Positions 36,760 to 48,116 of a stretch of 64,000 nucleotides of DNA are shown here, one piece after another. The DNA is taken from assembly GCF_026212465.1 (NCBI RefSeq), contig NC_080060.1:14576992-14640991 (forward strand), in the 5' to 3' direction. The stretch comes from Amaranthus tricolor. Its lineage: Eukaryota > Streptophyta > Magnoliopsida > Caryophyllales > Amaranthaceae. A program made the translations under genes and the position numbers. The first letter of the stretch is position 1, and each line of letters begins with the position of its first letter. The notes beneath the pieces are model-generated. The model was given only the letters and a program-made list of their open reading frames with translations. It was not told where the DNA came from and searched no databases.

Positions 36760-38510
36760 GTAAGGTTGAGAAAGGTTATTTTTATTTTGTACTTAAAACA
36801 AAAATGGATCTTGGATAGTGGATGTTCAAGGCAAATGAGTGGAAAAGCTTTATTATTTTCAAAAACTAAAGCAAAGTCCAACTAATCTATTACTCTAGGC
36901 GACAAGGGTAAATACAAAATATTAGGCGTTGGTAAGGTTCGTAAGAACTCTTCTAAATCCATCGATAATGTCTGCTTAGTTGATGGATTAAAATTAAATT
37001 TCTTAAGTGTGTCTCAGTTATGTGATAAAGGTAACCAAGTAATTTTTGATAAAGAAAAGTGTGTTGTTAAAAATCCTAACACGTGAGATATATTCATCAC
37101 CACCCTTAGACATGATAATGTTAATGCTTTGAATATTAACGAAATTGTAGCTCAAGATTTTAAGGGTTTAAAGGCTATAACGGATGATCCAACGCTATGG
37201 CATAGAAGGTTAGGCCACATTAATATGCACACCATACATGAACTAGTAAGTAAAGATCTGGTTAAGGGACTTCAGCTCTTGACTACAAAAACAAATCTTC
37301 ATGTGATGCGTGTATTAGAGGTAAACAAGAATGAAGTTCCTTTAAACCAAAAAAATGGTAAGTATTCCAAGACCATTTTGAGCTTCTACACATCGATCCA
37401 TGTGGTCGAATGCGTGTAAGGAGCATAAAAGGTAAATCTTATATACTTGTAACAATTGATGATTTTTCTAGATTTACGTGGGTTGATTTTTTGAAGGAAA
37501 AAGGCGAAGCTTTAAAGCCATCTCAAAGCTTTGTAAGGAGATGCAAACTTTGCTAAATCTTCCAATTGTTTTAGTTAGAAGAGATCATGGAAGAGAGTTT
37601 GAGCAATTAGGCTTTGATTCCTTTTGTGAAAAATAGGTATAACTCACAACTTTTCATCTCCTAGGACACCACAACAAAATGTTGTAGTTGAAAGGAAAAA
37701 CCGCACTTTAGAAGAAATAGCTATGACTATGCTCATTGAAAATGGATTAGCCAAACACTATTGGGCCAAAGGGGTTAATACAACGAATTGTGTATCAAAT
37801 AGATGTCTCATTCGACCCCTTATGACCTGTTTAAATGAAGAAAACCAAACATCGCTTACCTTAGACTATTCGGATTTAAGTGCTTCATTTATAATAATGG
37901 TAAGGATAACATAGGTAAGTTTGATGCTCAAAATGATGAAGGTATCTTCCTAGGGTATTCTTTGAATATCAAAGCTTATAGAGTGCTAAATAAGCGTATA
38001 AGTATGCTAGAAGAAAGCATACATATTTTGTTTAATGAATCGGACAATGGAATATTAAGTGAAGGATTTAATGAGTTAAACCTTAATATACATTTTGATG
38101 TTCTGAGTGATGAAGAAGTACATGCCAATGATCAAAATGAAGGTGAAAAGAAGAATATACAAGAGCTAATTCAAAGTCTTGAAGAGGTTGAATAAAAACA
38201 GGTTGAGCGCATTGAACACTAACAACTTGATCTTGAGACCACTGCTCAAGACCTGGAGAGACCTCCTGAACAAACTGTCTTTGACACTCCAAATAAAGAA
38301 TCTTCCAAGCAAGTTCCAAGTAGCTCTCTTAATAAACATACACCATCCATACAAAGATAAAGATTTAGACTATCATTTCAACATCCTCCGGAGAAAATCA
38401 TTAATGATCGAAATAAAGGTACACAAACTCGATCCTCTCTTAAACATTTTATGTGCGTTTTTTCTGCCTTTGTTTCTCTTATAGATTCAAAGGATGTTGA
38501 AGAAGCCATA
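36760..38510 (+). pseudogene. SIRE-like copia pol, first part (protease and integrase)
   Basis: Fragments in several frames: protease WILDSGCSRQMSG (about 36805-36845), GAG-pre-integrase LWHRRLGHINMHTIHEL (37192-37245), integrase core with VTIDDFSRFTWVDFL (about 37450), RRDHGREFEQ (37575) and the Glu-containing VVERKNRTLEE (about 37683). A hinge region then reaches LIDSKDVEEAI at 38510. There it is cut by the gypsy solo LTR, and the next pol residues resume at 41563. Many stops; no functional product. Confidence 0.8.
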
Positions 38511-41500
38511 TGTAACACCTTGAGATTTTTTATGACTTTATTATTTAATATTTAAATAACTTTTGGAGATTTTATAATTATATTAAATTATTTTTGAATT
38601 AGTTTTAATAAATTTCTTTCATATACGAATTTAAATATTAACATACTTATATTAAATAAAATAGATTTGCGATCACTAAAATAAAGAGGTTCGAATTAAA
38701 ATTATTATTTTATTTAAAATTTGTGAGCACACGAAAGTGAGTTATCTTAGTTGAGCTTTGTGAGAAGGTTAATCTAGAAAACAAATAAATAAATAAAATA
38801 AAAAGATGAGTTAGGGTTTGTTTTAGTGAGACCACTCCTTTAAACCACACGCCCCTCCTCCTCCTCCTCCTCCTTCTTCTTCTTCTTCTTCTTCTTCTTC
38901 TTCTTCTTCTTCTTCTTCTTCTTCTTCTTCTTCTTTCTTTATCCTCTTCCCTTTTCCCCTATGCGCCGCCTGACCTGCTGCTGCCACCACTCGACTCCGA
39001 CCAGCCGTACACAAGCCCTAGCCGCCCCTCCTCCTCCCTCTTCTTCCCTAGAGTTCTCCTCCACTAGCAGCTAGTAGCTCTGGTTAATTTCCCACGAGCA
39101 GCACAACTGTTTTGGGTCTCTCACCAGCAACCGTGCTCCACCTGCATCACTACCACCACAAAACCACCTACCCTTCTACCCATTTCCTAGTTTCACCCTT
39201 GTAAGCCATTTTCATTTTCCTTATTGATTAATTTGTTGTTTATAATTTGAATTTATCAAGTTTATGAGTTTTGGGTTTGTTGTGTATTAGTTTTGTTGAA
39301 TCTTTCTATGGGTAATATTTAAAGGTGTTATCTCTTAACATGAAATGATTAGGGTTTGGATTTAGAGATGAAATTACTAATGATGTGTGTTTTTATGTTA
39401 TATTTTGGTGGTGTGATGATATATTATTGGATAACCTTACAAGTTGTTTTAAGACTTAGTTTGGTAAGTTATTATGGTGATAGATTTAGTTAGTAATGGT
39501 TATGATTAAAGTTAACTATAGAAGTGGTTTGGGTTGTTAATTGGGACTAATGATTGCTCATTGTGATGGTTTGATTGTTGTGAATTACAAGTGCTCTTAT
39601 TAGGTTGTTATTGAAGTTATAATGCATAATTTTAGTAAGGCCATGAGTATAATGTTAACTTATTGTAGAAGGTTGCTAAGTTACTTGTGGTGATGCTCGA
39701 TTGTAGTCTTTCTAGCTCTAGAGAAAGTCGCAAAAGATATCGTGATTCGACCACTTTAAGAATCGTTATCATGTCATATTAGTGTTATATTAACATTGTG
39801 AGACTTAAGTGTGAATTGTTATTTTATTTTAAGATAATGTGAATCGTTATAACTCAAATTTAGTTGATGTAAGGAAATGGTTCACATAATCCATTTTATT
39901 CTTTTTGTTGATGGAAAGACTTGTGTTATTGTTGAATTAATGATTATGATCTGTGTTGGATGAGTTGTTTGCGTGCTAGAGTGATTGAAAACTTATCGTG
40001 AGTGGATGATAGTGGTTACTTTGGGTTTTAGCTGGTATGACAAAGTAGATAAGTAGACTTCTTACTTCTACTCCTAATCTATAAGGTGCCCAATTCAAAA
40101 GAGGAAGGTTAAACTTTAGTTGGATGACTTTTGTGACTTTTGATCGTGCAGTGATGCTTACAGGTACGTACATGCAGTAATTAACTATCACGTGCATTGT
40201 TTCAAGTATCATCAATACTTTGTGATTATATGCGTTGCGTTCGAATTATGGAGTATTGAAAAGTAAACTATATTATTGAATAGTTTCGAAAGTGGTATAA
40301 GTGAATAGAATAGAGGTATTAGCAGAATATAAGAACAACTCCCTTGTAGTAGAGAATAAATTAAGTTGTGTGTGGGATCGAAATGATTCCCTTATCACTA
40401 AGTCTTGATTTTTATTAGTTTGCGTGACTCAGCTGGATTATGTCCGGTTGATTTAGTAGTCCCCTAGGTGAGATCCGACGGGATCACTGTATGGGGGGCA
40501 TGAGCATACTTTCGTCATTGGGTGCTGGACCTCCCCTTGACCAAAGTGTTTCCATGCGGTCCTTGCGAACCCCAATATGGTGGCCTCTTCACTGGACTAG
40601 TACCCCAGTGTGTTTTTTTTTCCCGAAGGTAGGACCCGAGAGGGTCAGCTGGAAGGGATATGAGCTCATACTTTGCCATTGGCGTTGGATTATCGATAAC
40701 GCCCTTGGCCTTGTCACTATGCCATGAGTAACTAAAATATTCCTTACTCTTGAATACTCTTTGAGGGATTAGAAGTCCTGAAAAAGGAAACTATGGATTA
40801 AATAAGAAGCATTTAGATAGATGAGCAAACTCCTTAGCGTCGTGCCAGTTCATTATTTTACCCACTTGTTCTATGTTTCAAATTATTATGAGTTCGTTGA
40901 TTACTGACGTGTACGTGTTTGCTCTTGTTGTTTGATTATGACTTTTAATGATGTTCTTGCTATGATACATTTGACTATGGTCATTATGTAGAGAAGCAGA
41001 AGGATCATAGTTTGGCATAATAGGCGTATGAGCTTCTTTTGCTTGGCATTGGGGAAAGAGTGGAGTACGATTATAGCAATTGTCATACAATTAGCCTGAC
41101 GTTGTAGCTCTTATATTACTTGTAAAGATTGGATTGTATAATCCTTTTGTATGGAGCCATGTGATTCCTTCTAAAGTTATAGTTTTGCTACGTAGTTCCT
41201 GGATGTATGGCCGTAAGAATAGTCCTTTTGTAGCCGTTAAAACCGATGCGTTAACACTGGAACTACGATCCGTGTTGGAGTTGATGATTTGAGGAGCTGA
41301 CGATGATTCATTCTGTCGTGACATATTTTGGAAGGCATTGAGGCCTTGGAATATTTTAGCTGTGTTATCTTATTTACTTACCTTTGTCACACCCTCAATG
41401 TTTAGTGGAGGTGCTGCCGAAATTTCCACTCGCCTTTTAAAGTTAATCTTTAACGCATATTCATTTCTTCTTTTCCTTTTATGTAACACTCGAATTTCCT

Positions 41501-41557
41501 TCCGTCTTTCACGTTTTTGATTTCGTTGAACGGGTCAAAAATTCAAGGATGTTACAC
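38511..41557 (+). repeat. Solo LTR of gypsy family A inside copia pol
   Basis: 3,047 bp, starting TGTAACACCTTGAG and ending AAGGATGTTACA, with the perfect 5-bp duplication CCATA at 38506-38510 and 41558-41562. No internal gypsy sequence is present, so it is a solo LTR left by LTR-LTR recombination. It is homologous, in opposite orientation, to the LTR at 2080-5393. A TCC/TTC microsatellite lies at 38855-38935. Confidence 0.93.
38855..38935. repeat. TCC/TTC microsatellite
   Basis: A run of CTC units passes into a pure TTC run; poly-Glu translations on the minus strand are not genes. Confidence 0.95.
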
Positions 41558-41562
41558 CATAA

Positions 41563-43065
41563 AGGAACTAAAGTGGATTATTTCTATCCAAACTGAACTC
41601 AATGAGTTTGAATGAAACAAAGTACGGGATCTAGTTAAAAGACCAAAGGATCATACCATCATGTGGGAACAAGATGGGTCTTTCAAAACAAGATAAATGA
41701 GGATGGAGAAATCATAAGGAACAAAGCATGGTTAGTAGCTCTGGGCTATAATCAACAAGAAGGTATTGATTATGATGAAACTTTTGCACCCATAGCTTGA
41801 TTAGAATCTATTCGAGTCATGCTTTCTTTTGCTTCTTACATGAACTTAAAATTATATCAAATGGATGTTAAATGTGCTTATTTTAAAATGGCTACTTAGA
41901 AGAGGAAGTGTATGTCAAACAACCACCTAGTTTAAAGATTCTAATCTCCCTAATCATGTGTTTAAACTAAACAAAGCATTATAAGGTTTAAAATAAGCTC
42001 TAAGGGCTTGGTATGATAGATTTGGCTCATATTTACTTGAGAATAACTTTCAAAGAGGTAAATTTGATAACACGCTCTATATTAAAACTTAAGGAAAAAA
42101 TATTCTTGTTGTTCAAGTATATGTTGGTGATATATTGTTTGGAGCTACTAATGATTCTTTATGTTAGAAATTTTCAAAGATTATGTGCAAGTTCAAAATG
42201 AGCATGATGGGAGACTTGAAATTCTTTCTTGGACTATAGATAAAGAAAAAGAAGAATGCCATATTTATTTATCAAAGTAAGTATGTTAGAGAACTTTTAG
42301 AGAAGTACAATATGGACTAATGCAAAAGTGCTAGTACACCTATGAGTGCAATAATTAGCCTAAATCGAGATCTAAATGCTAAGAGTGTTGATAAAACATC
42401 TTATAGAGGTATGATCGGTTCACTATTGTATTTAATAGCTAGCAGTCCAGATATTATGTTTAGTGTTTGCTTATGTGCTCGTTTCCAAGCTAACCCAAAA
42501 TAATCTCACTTAACAACTGTCAAGAGAATCTTTAAATATTTGTATGGGACTAAAGACTTTGGTCTATAGTACCCTAGTAGTGGCGATTTTTCATTGATTG
42601 GTTTTTCAGATGTGAATTATGCGGGATACAAAGTGGATAGAAAGAGTAAATCAGGATCATGTCAATTCTTTGGATCATCTTTGAATTGATGGCATTCTAA
42701 AAAGCAAAATTTTGTAGCTTTGTCAACAACATAAGCTGAATTTATAGCAGCCAGTTCATATTGCTCACAAATACTATGGATTGCACAACAACTTTAAGAT
42801 CTTGGAATAAATTTTAAGGCATACAATTAAGTGTGAAAACACTAGAACAATTTTCATAACTAAGAATCCAGTGCTACATTCACGTACAAAGCACATTGAC
42901 GTACACCATCATTTCATAAGTGATCATGTGGAGAAAGGTAATGTGACTTTATCCTTTATTCTTGCGCAAAATCAATTAGCTGATATCTTGACAAAGCCTT
43001 AAAGTCCAGATCGTTTTGCATATATATGTATGGAACTTGGAATGCTAAAGGAAGTTGCATGATCT
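41563..43065 (+). pseudogene. SIRE-like copia pol, second part (RT and RNase H)
   Basis: Continues the pol cut at 38510: LNEFERNKVRDLVKRPKDH, then QEGIDYDETFAP-like sequence (about 41760), YQMDVKCAYF, and RT box YVGDILFGATND (about 42120), where YVDD is altered to YVGD. RNase H remains include GMIGSLLYLIASSPDI, KSKSGSCQFFGSS and QLADILTKP (about 42970). Stops are frequent. The end near GMLKEVA at 43060 is followed by AAGGGGGTG. Confidence 0.82.
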
Positions 43066-43211
43066 AAGGGGGTGTAAAATGAATATTTTGCATGTGTTTA
43101 AGGGGAGTAATTTAGGTAGTTGCTCTAATGTATTTACATAAATATTTTACGTGAAAACTTTATGTGTCATATATACGTAAGTGTAAATCATGATCAAATT
43201 AATATTTTTAT

Positions 43212-45535
43212 TAGTAAGAAATATTTCTACATGGTAGGCACGAACTTTGGCAAAAAGCCAGTGGTAGAAAATCTAAAAAAAACTTCCACAAAATAGCATT
43301 GTACTTCTGGAATTCAAGCTGCCATAACATTAATACCCTAAAAACATTAGGTTTTACGTTAAGTTGGGAAATTTCTATTTTGGTCTTGTCTTCTTCTTCA
43401 TCCATCTTCTCCATCTTCATTCATCTTTGAAGATTGATAGGAGATCGAATACTCTTTAGAGGGTGGATGAATAAAGAGTATGCCCGTTTAAATATTTTCT
43501 CTGGAACGTAAGCTCAAGAGCTTAGGAGACCTTTCAAAATAGTTTTCTGGAACTGTTTTAGATTGAATAATAGATCTATGAACTATGTGTGAAAATATAC
43601 TTAAACAAGGACAAGGGATTTGTTAACAAGGTTCAACAATCAATAGCCTACTCCCCGCCTATGGGTCCTCTTCCAACCCGTAGGATTCAACGCCTTTTAT
43701 TAATGAACTTAAGATGACTTAGAAGATCTCTCTATCTTATCTCACCACGTTCTTCCCCTTGAAGAACGTCTTACAAGTTCCCTTAACAAAAACACTAATC
43801 CCAATCTCACAAAAGAGAAAACAAATTGAATACTTTAAAAAGTATTCTAAGCTTTAGGCATAGTTAACAACAAAAGTTCTAACTCTTTTAACTCTAAATC
43901 CTATTACAAATGAAAGAGTTAGATGAACTTAGTTTTACAACACTTTATGAATACTAGATCTCAATACAAGTAGAAAGCAAATTTGTGAGAAGTGTTGCAA
44001 TTCTTAATCCTTGATTGAAGCTTCATGTATATATGCCACACCTCAACGTAGTCTTGCAAACCAAGGAAGCTTCATCCGATAATCTCGCCAATTTGATTAA
44101 TTTGGGCCAGTCTTCAAAATCTTGAGACGCAAGCAAAACTGACGCTCCATTGAAGACTTGTTCAAACACGTTTTTTGGATATTATTTTTGGAAATTTCAA
44201 TTCTTTGATGTGCTGCCATGTTAATACTCATACAAGACATTTAAAATTCAATAATTAAAATAACGTTAACGTGAAAATAAAAGCCATATTAAGTTCCTAC
44301 ATTTTTGTTAATTTAAATTCTTTTATTTTCCTATTTTTAATTAAGGTTAAAAATATATCCACACTTATAGGAAAACCTATAATTAGTAAAACTTGTTTGT
44401 CAAGCAAATTGTTTATTCAAACATTCTAATAATAAAACGTGTAATACACCTTAAACACACGTTTATATTTAAATTCAAATATAACCTTATCTTAATAAAG
44501 GCAATTAACTTAAGTCATTTTAATTCAAACTTAATTCAATATATTTTGGACTTAAATTATTTATCAATTAATCACTTATTATCTAATATGATTTTGGACC
44601 TAGTTAAACAACTAAATATAATTACTTAATTTATTTGTTTAATTTAATATGTGTTTTGAATTATCATTACTTAAAGGAGTTGAGTCTTCAATCTTCTTCT
44701 TCCCACACATTTCCTTCTTCCATCCTATTAAATCATAATCGTTATAGCTGATTAAGAGAATATTAATTCAAAAATTAAACCACACTTATAAGGATACTAA
44801 TGTTTAAGTGGTTCGTACTTACTAGTTAAGTATAGATCCCCTTAATCCTCCATTCCTAATTTGACAGACTACTTGCTTTTTGTTGCTTCTTTGGAGTGCT
44901 TTATATTCTACGTCTCCGTCCTTATAGAATTATACATCTATTCTTTGTGCATTAATGTTTATATTAGATGACATATGCTTTCATGATTGATTTCTAGAGT
45001 TGTATTGGAGTAGACATTTGTAATTGCTTAATTCTTTATAAGAAGGACAAGTATTAAAAGACCAACAATAATCATAATCTTCCTTTGAACCATCAATTTG
45101 TTTTGATTTGAGTAGACATTTGTCCTCAAAATGCTTCACACGTAAACCTTTGTTCCCCATAATTGGTCAAATTTTCTTCCTTCTCCCAACTAAAGAAAGA
45201 ACAAGTTTTACATTATTTATAGTGTCTCATTGGTGACCTTGAAGAACTTCTTGAGTATGTAGAATTTGAAGTTATGGTTGAAGGAATTTGAAGATTGATG
45301 AAAGAAGATGAATGCAAGAAGAAGATGGAAGGAGGAGAAGGGGTTACTGTATTTTAAGAAAATAACAAAAGGGAAAAAAGGAAATTTCCCATGATAATGA
45401 AAAATGAAACGTTTTTTGGCTCATAATGTTACGGCAGCTTGAATTCTAAAAGTACAATGCTATTTTGTGGTTTTTTTAAGATTGCTACCACTAGTCTTTT
45501 GCGAAAGTTCGTGCCTACCATATAGAATATCCCTT
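43212..45535. mobile_element. Long-TIR element (foldback or MULE-like), split by an LTR
   Basis: The left arm (about 43212-43427, GGTAGGCACGAACTTT...) and right arm (about 45285-45535, ...AAAGTTCGTGCCTACC) are inverted copies of about 200 bases or more. Shared blocks include AATAGCATTGTACTT, GAATTCAAGCTGCC and GTAACATTA. No transposase is seen. The middle (44691-45284) is unassigned. A 9-bp target duplication, expected for a MULE, was not found, so the class is open. Confidence 0.75.
43428..44690 (-). repeat. Inverted solo LTR of the SIRE-like family
   Basis: 1,263 bp. The reverse complement starts TGAAGACTCAACTCCTTTAAG and ends CGATCTCCTATCAATCTTCA, matching the 5' LTR at 33927-35164. The perfect 5-bp duplication ATCTT lies at 43423-43427 and 44691-44695. 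It sits at the inner edge of the long-TIR element's left arm. No internal copia sequence accompanies it. Confidence 0.93.
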
Positions 45536-45766
45536 TAAATAATTGTGATACTTTAAAATGCATGTGAAATGTACGTAAAATTGTGTTATTTGTGATACTT
45601 CAATATATTTAAGAATTGAAAAATTAATTTAAATTTTTAGTATATTTTTATATAAATTTGGGATTAAGAATATTAAGTATCTTTAATTAATTGAAAATAC
45701 GTAATGGTTTTAACTAAATACTTAGTCTTTAACATAATTGGGTTCATATTTATGTTGTATTCTTTT

Positions 45767-45982
45767 ATGAAAGAGATGGAGGTAATGGTCGTAGAGGAAG
45801 TAGTGGAAGAGGAGGAGGTGGCAGAAGAGGTGGCCGTGGAAAAAGAGGAGGAGGAGAACAAAAATGAAGAGGAGTAGGAGCAGGAAGAAGAAGAGGAGAA
45901 GGAGAAGAAAAAAGAAGAAAAGGTTGTAGCTCCTACCAAGGCCAAGGCTTCTAAGAAGAGGAAGACAAAGTCAAAGAAGTAA
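45767..45982 (+). pseudogene. Glu/Lys-rich C-terminal coding remnant, unknown
   Basis: ATG 45767 reads MKEMEVMVVEEVVEEEEVAE, then a Glu-rich run with one TAG at 45875-45877, and ends KAKASKKRKTKSKK with TAA at 45980-45982, 71 codons. The basic tail looks like a nuclear localisation signal. It lies between the pol end and the 3' LTR of the SIRE-like element, where this lineage often keeps an env-like ORF, so it may be that ORF's tail or a captured host gene end. I cannot name it, and purine-rich repeat sequence could also give this pattern. Confidence 0.4.
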
Positions 45983-46692
45983 TTTGATGTTGTTCTTTAA
46001 TAAGCAATTTTTATTTTTCGGCAAACAGTATTTTAGTTTTTGATAAATAATATCCCAACATTTTTGTGATTCCCTGTTTGTAATACCTTTTATTTTTGCT
46101 TTGCATACACATAACTATATACTCATGTACTACATGCCTATATTCTTATGCACTACTTGATTATATGCTTAGCTTACTTAGTTTGATGTTCAGATGCTTA
46201 TTCCATATGCTTCATTGTTGTTGTTCATGTTTTACAGTGCCTTATATGCTTTAGACTTACATGTTTTAGGATTAGTTTAAATGATTAGTCCGTATGTTGT
46301 TCATGCATGGTATTATATGCTTAGTTATGCTTAATCATTAACCATCTTAGCTATGTTCATGATCATTTACATGTCATTGGAACTTTGCATTTGCATTAAA
46401 TATGGTTGGTAACTTGATTTATAGGAAACTATGATTAATAAATAAACTATTGTTGTGTTGTTATTAATGGATACATACATATTGATAGTTTGTCATAATT
46501 TTGATTATTACTGTTCTGTTTTGAAACTGACTTCAAAGTTTTGAAGTCATTTTGATAATTTGTTTTATGCTTAGTGCTAAAATTGATATTATGATTTAAC
46601 ATGAATTATCGAATTCAGTTTAAGTAATTATCTTTACAGTGTTTAAATCTTTCAGTAATATGATTTAGGAAAATATGGTTTTGACTTTCATT
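45983..46692. other. Non-coding 3' region before the SIRE 3' LTR
   Basis: AT-rich sequence with ATGCTTA-type phrases repeated at 46090-46370 (TATATGCTTAG, CATATGCTTC, TTATATGCTT). No coding frame. Ends at the polypurine tract AAGGGGAGAT. Confidence 0.6.
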
Positions 46693-46702
46693 AAGGGGAG
46701 AT

Positions 46703-47857
46703 TAAAGACTCAACTCCTTTTAGTAATGATATTTAAAACTCATATTAATCAAAAATTAAGTAATTACATTTGGTTGATTAAAATGTCCAAAATCGTATTG
46801 AGTATTAAGTTCTGTTGAAATAGATATAGTCTAATAATATCTTATGTTTAATTTAGTCTTATAATTTATAAGTAAAAAAAATAAGACTAAGTAATATTTA
46901 TGTTTTAATTTACATAATTTTATATTTGCTAAAATTGAAATAAGTAAGTTACTTAAACAACAAGACGATTTATGCTAAATATAGGCTTTCCTAAAAATGT
47001 GAAATCGAGTTCCTAAGATTATAAATATATTGTCAAGTGTTCGTACATTATAGGGAAAGGTAGATTTTAGATTATTCTAAAGTCTTTGTTATGAAATGTT
47101 TTAAAGTCTATAAACAGATCAATGTAAGTTGAATTAAATTGAGATAAATTTAAAATTTAAGAAAAATTGTAATATCACTTGATTATTGCTATTATTAGAA
47201 CTAACTTGACAAGATTGTATAAGTCTTAAAGAAGCTAAAAATGGTTAAAACGCGTTTGGTAAAAAGTCCAAAGGAGAGTCTAACTACTTGCAATCCAAGA
47301 CTTTGACATCCAATCCCAACATAACCAAAAGTGAGATAAATAAGGAAATGAACCTTATTATTCATAAGGTCTAGTTAGGAGGAGTCCTATACATATGAAG
47401 CTTCATCAAATTTGGAGGAAATATATTACAACACACCTACATACTCCCATCTATTTTTCTAACTCTCACTATTATAATAGGTTTTAGAGTTCGTGAGAGC
47501 TAGACTTTTTATTTCATTTTACGCATCAAGTCTTAGAATACATTGGAATGTATTTAGTTTGTTTTCTCTTTAGTGAGATTAGGTTTAGATATTTTATTAA
47601 AAGGAACTTGGAGATCATTTTTCAAGGGGAAGAGCATGGTGAGAGAAGATAGAGAGATCTTCTTAGTGATCTAGGTTCTATGAATAAAAGAGGTTGAATC
47701 CTAAGGATTGGAAAAGAACCCATAGACAGGGAGTAGCCTATTGATAGCTGAACCTCAATAAAAAATTGCTTGTCTTGTCTACATTTAATTTTACAAAAAA
47801 GTTTTTAATTTGTTATTCAACCTAAGAATAGTTTCCAGAAAACTGTTTCAGAGGGGT
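46703..47857 (+). repeat. 3' LTR of the SIRE-like element, truncated
   Basis: Starts TAAAGACTCAACTCC after the polypurine tract and follows the 5' LTR collinearly to about GTTTCAGAGG. The last roughly 80 bases present in the 5' LTR (through CCTATCAACCTTCA) are missing. It differs visibly from the 5' LTR at many positions, so the insertion is old. Confidence 0.8.
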
Positions 47858-48116
47858 GACAACCTCATCGCCTTTTGTTTAGAAATGGGCAATGACTTCA
47901 TTTCGGCGCTAGCCATTGCTAGGGTAGTGAATAGAGGGGTGACAACCTTAGCCTATCGTTACTCCGTCGCTTTGTTACACGAAATACTATATATAAAGCA
48001 AATAAATACAAAGTTACAAAAATATTACAATATACACAATTATTAATCGGGAAAAGGTTGAAAGGGTTGATAAATATGCGATTGAAAGAATGACAAGAAT
48101 TATTCTCGTTATTGTG
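47858..48116. other. Junction region with a 15-bp repeat
   Basis: GAGGGGTGACAACCT occurs at 47851-47865 and again at 47934-47948, within GC-richer sequence unlike the SIRE LTR. This may be subterminal sequence of the CACTA remnant that follows; no CACTA terminus is visible. Confidence 0.4.

Larger units (their letters stand above)
33927..47857 (+). mobile_element. Old SIRE-like copia element with nested insertions
   Basis: 5' LTR 33927-35164, primer site 35167-35178, decayed gag-pol 35212-43065, a long 3' region, polypurine tract AAGGGGAGAT (46693-46702) and a 3' LTR from 46703 that is truncated at about 47857. It hosts a family-A gypsy solo LTR in pol (38511-41557), a long-TIR element (about 43212-45535) and, inside that, an inverted solo LTR of its own family. 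Residues such as LNEFERNKV and the long segment between pol and the 3' LTR fit the SIRE lineage (inference). Expected downstream target duplication AATGA is not seen because the 3' end is lost. Confidence 0.82.

Noticed and set aside
38823..39014. Poly-Glu ORF on the minus strand
   Set aside because: Translation of the TTC microsatellite within the solo LTR.
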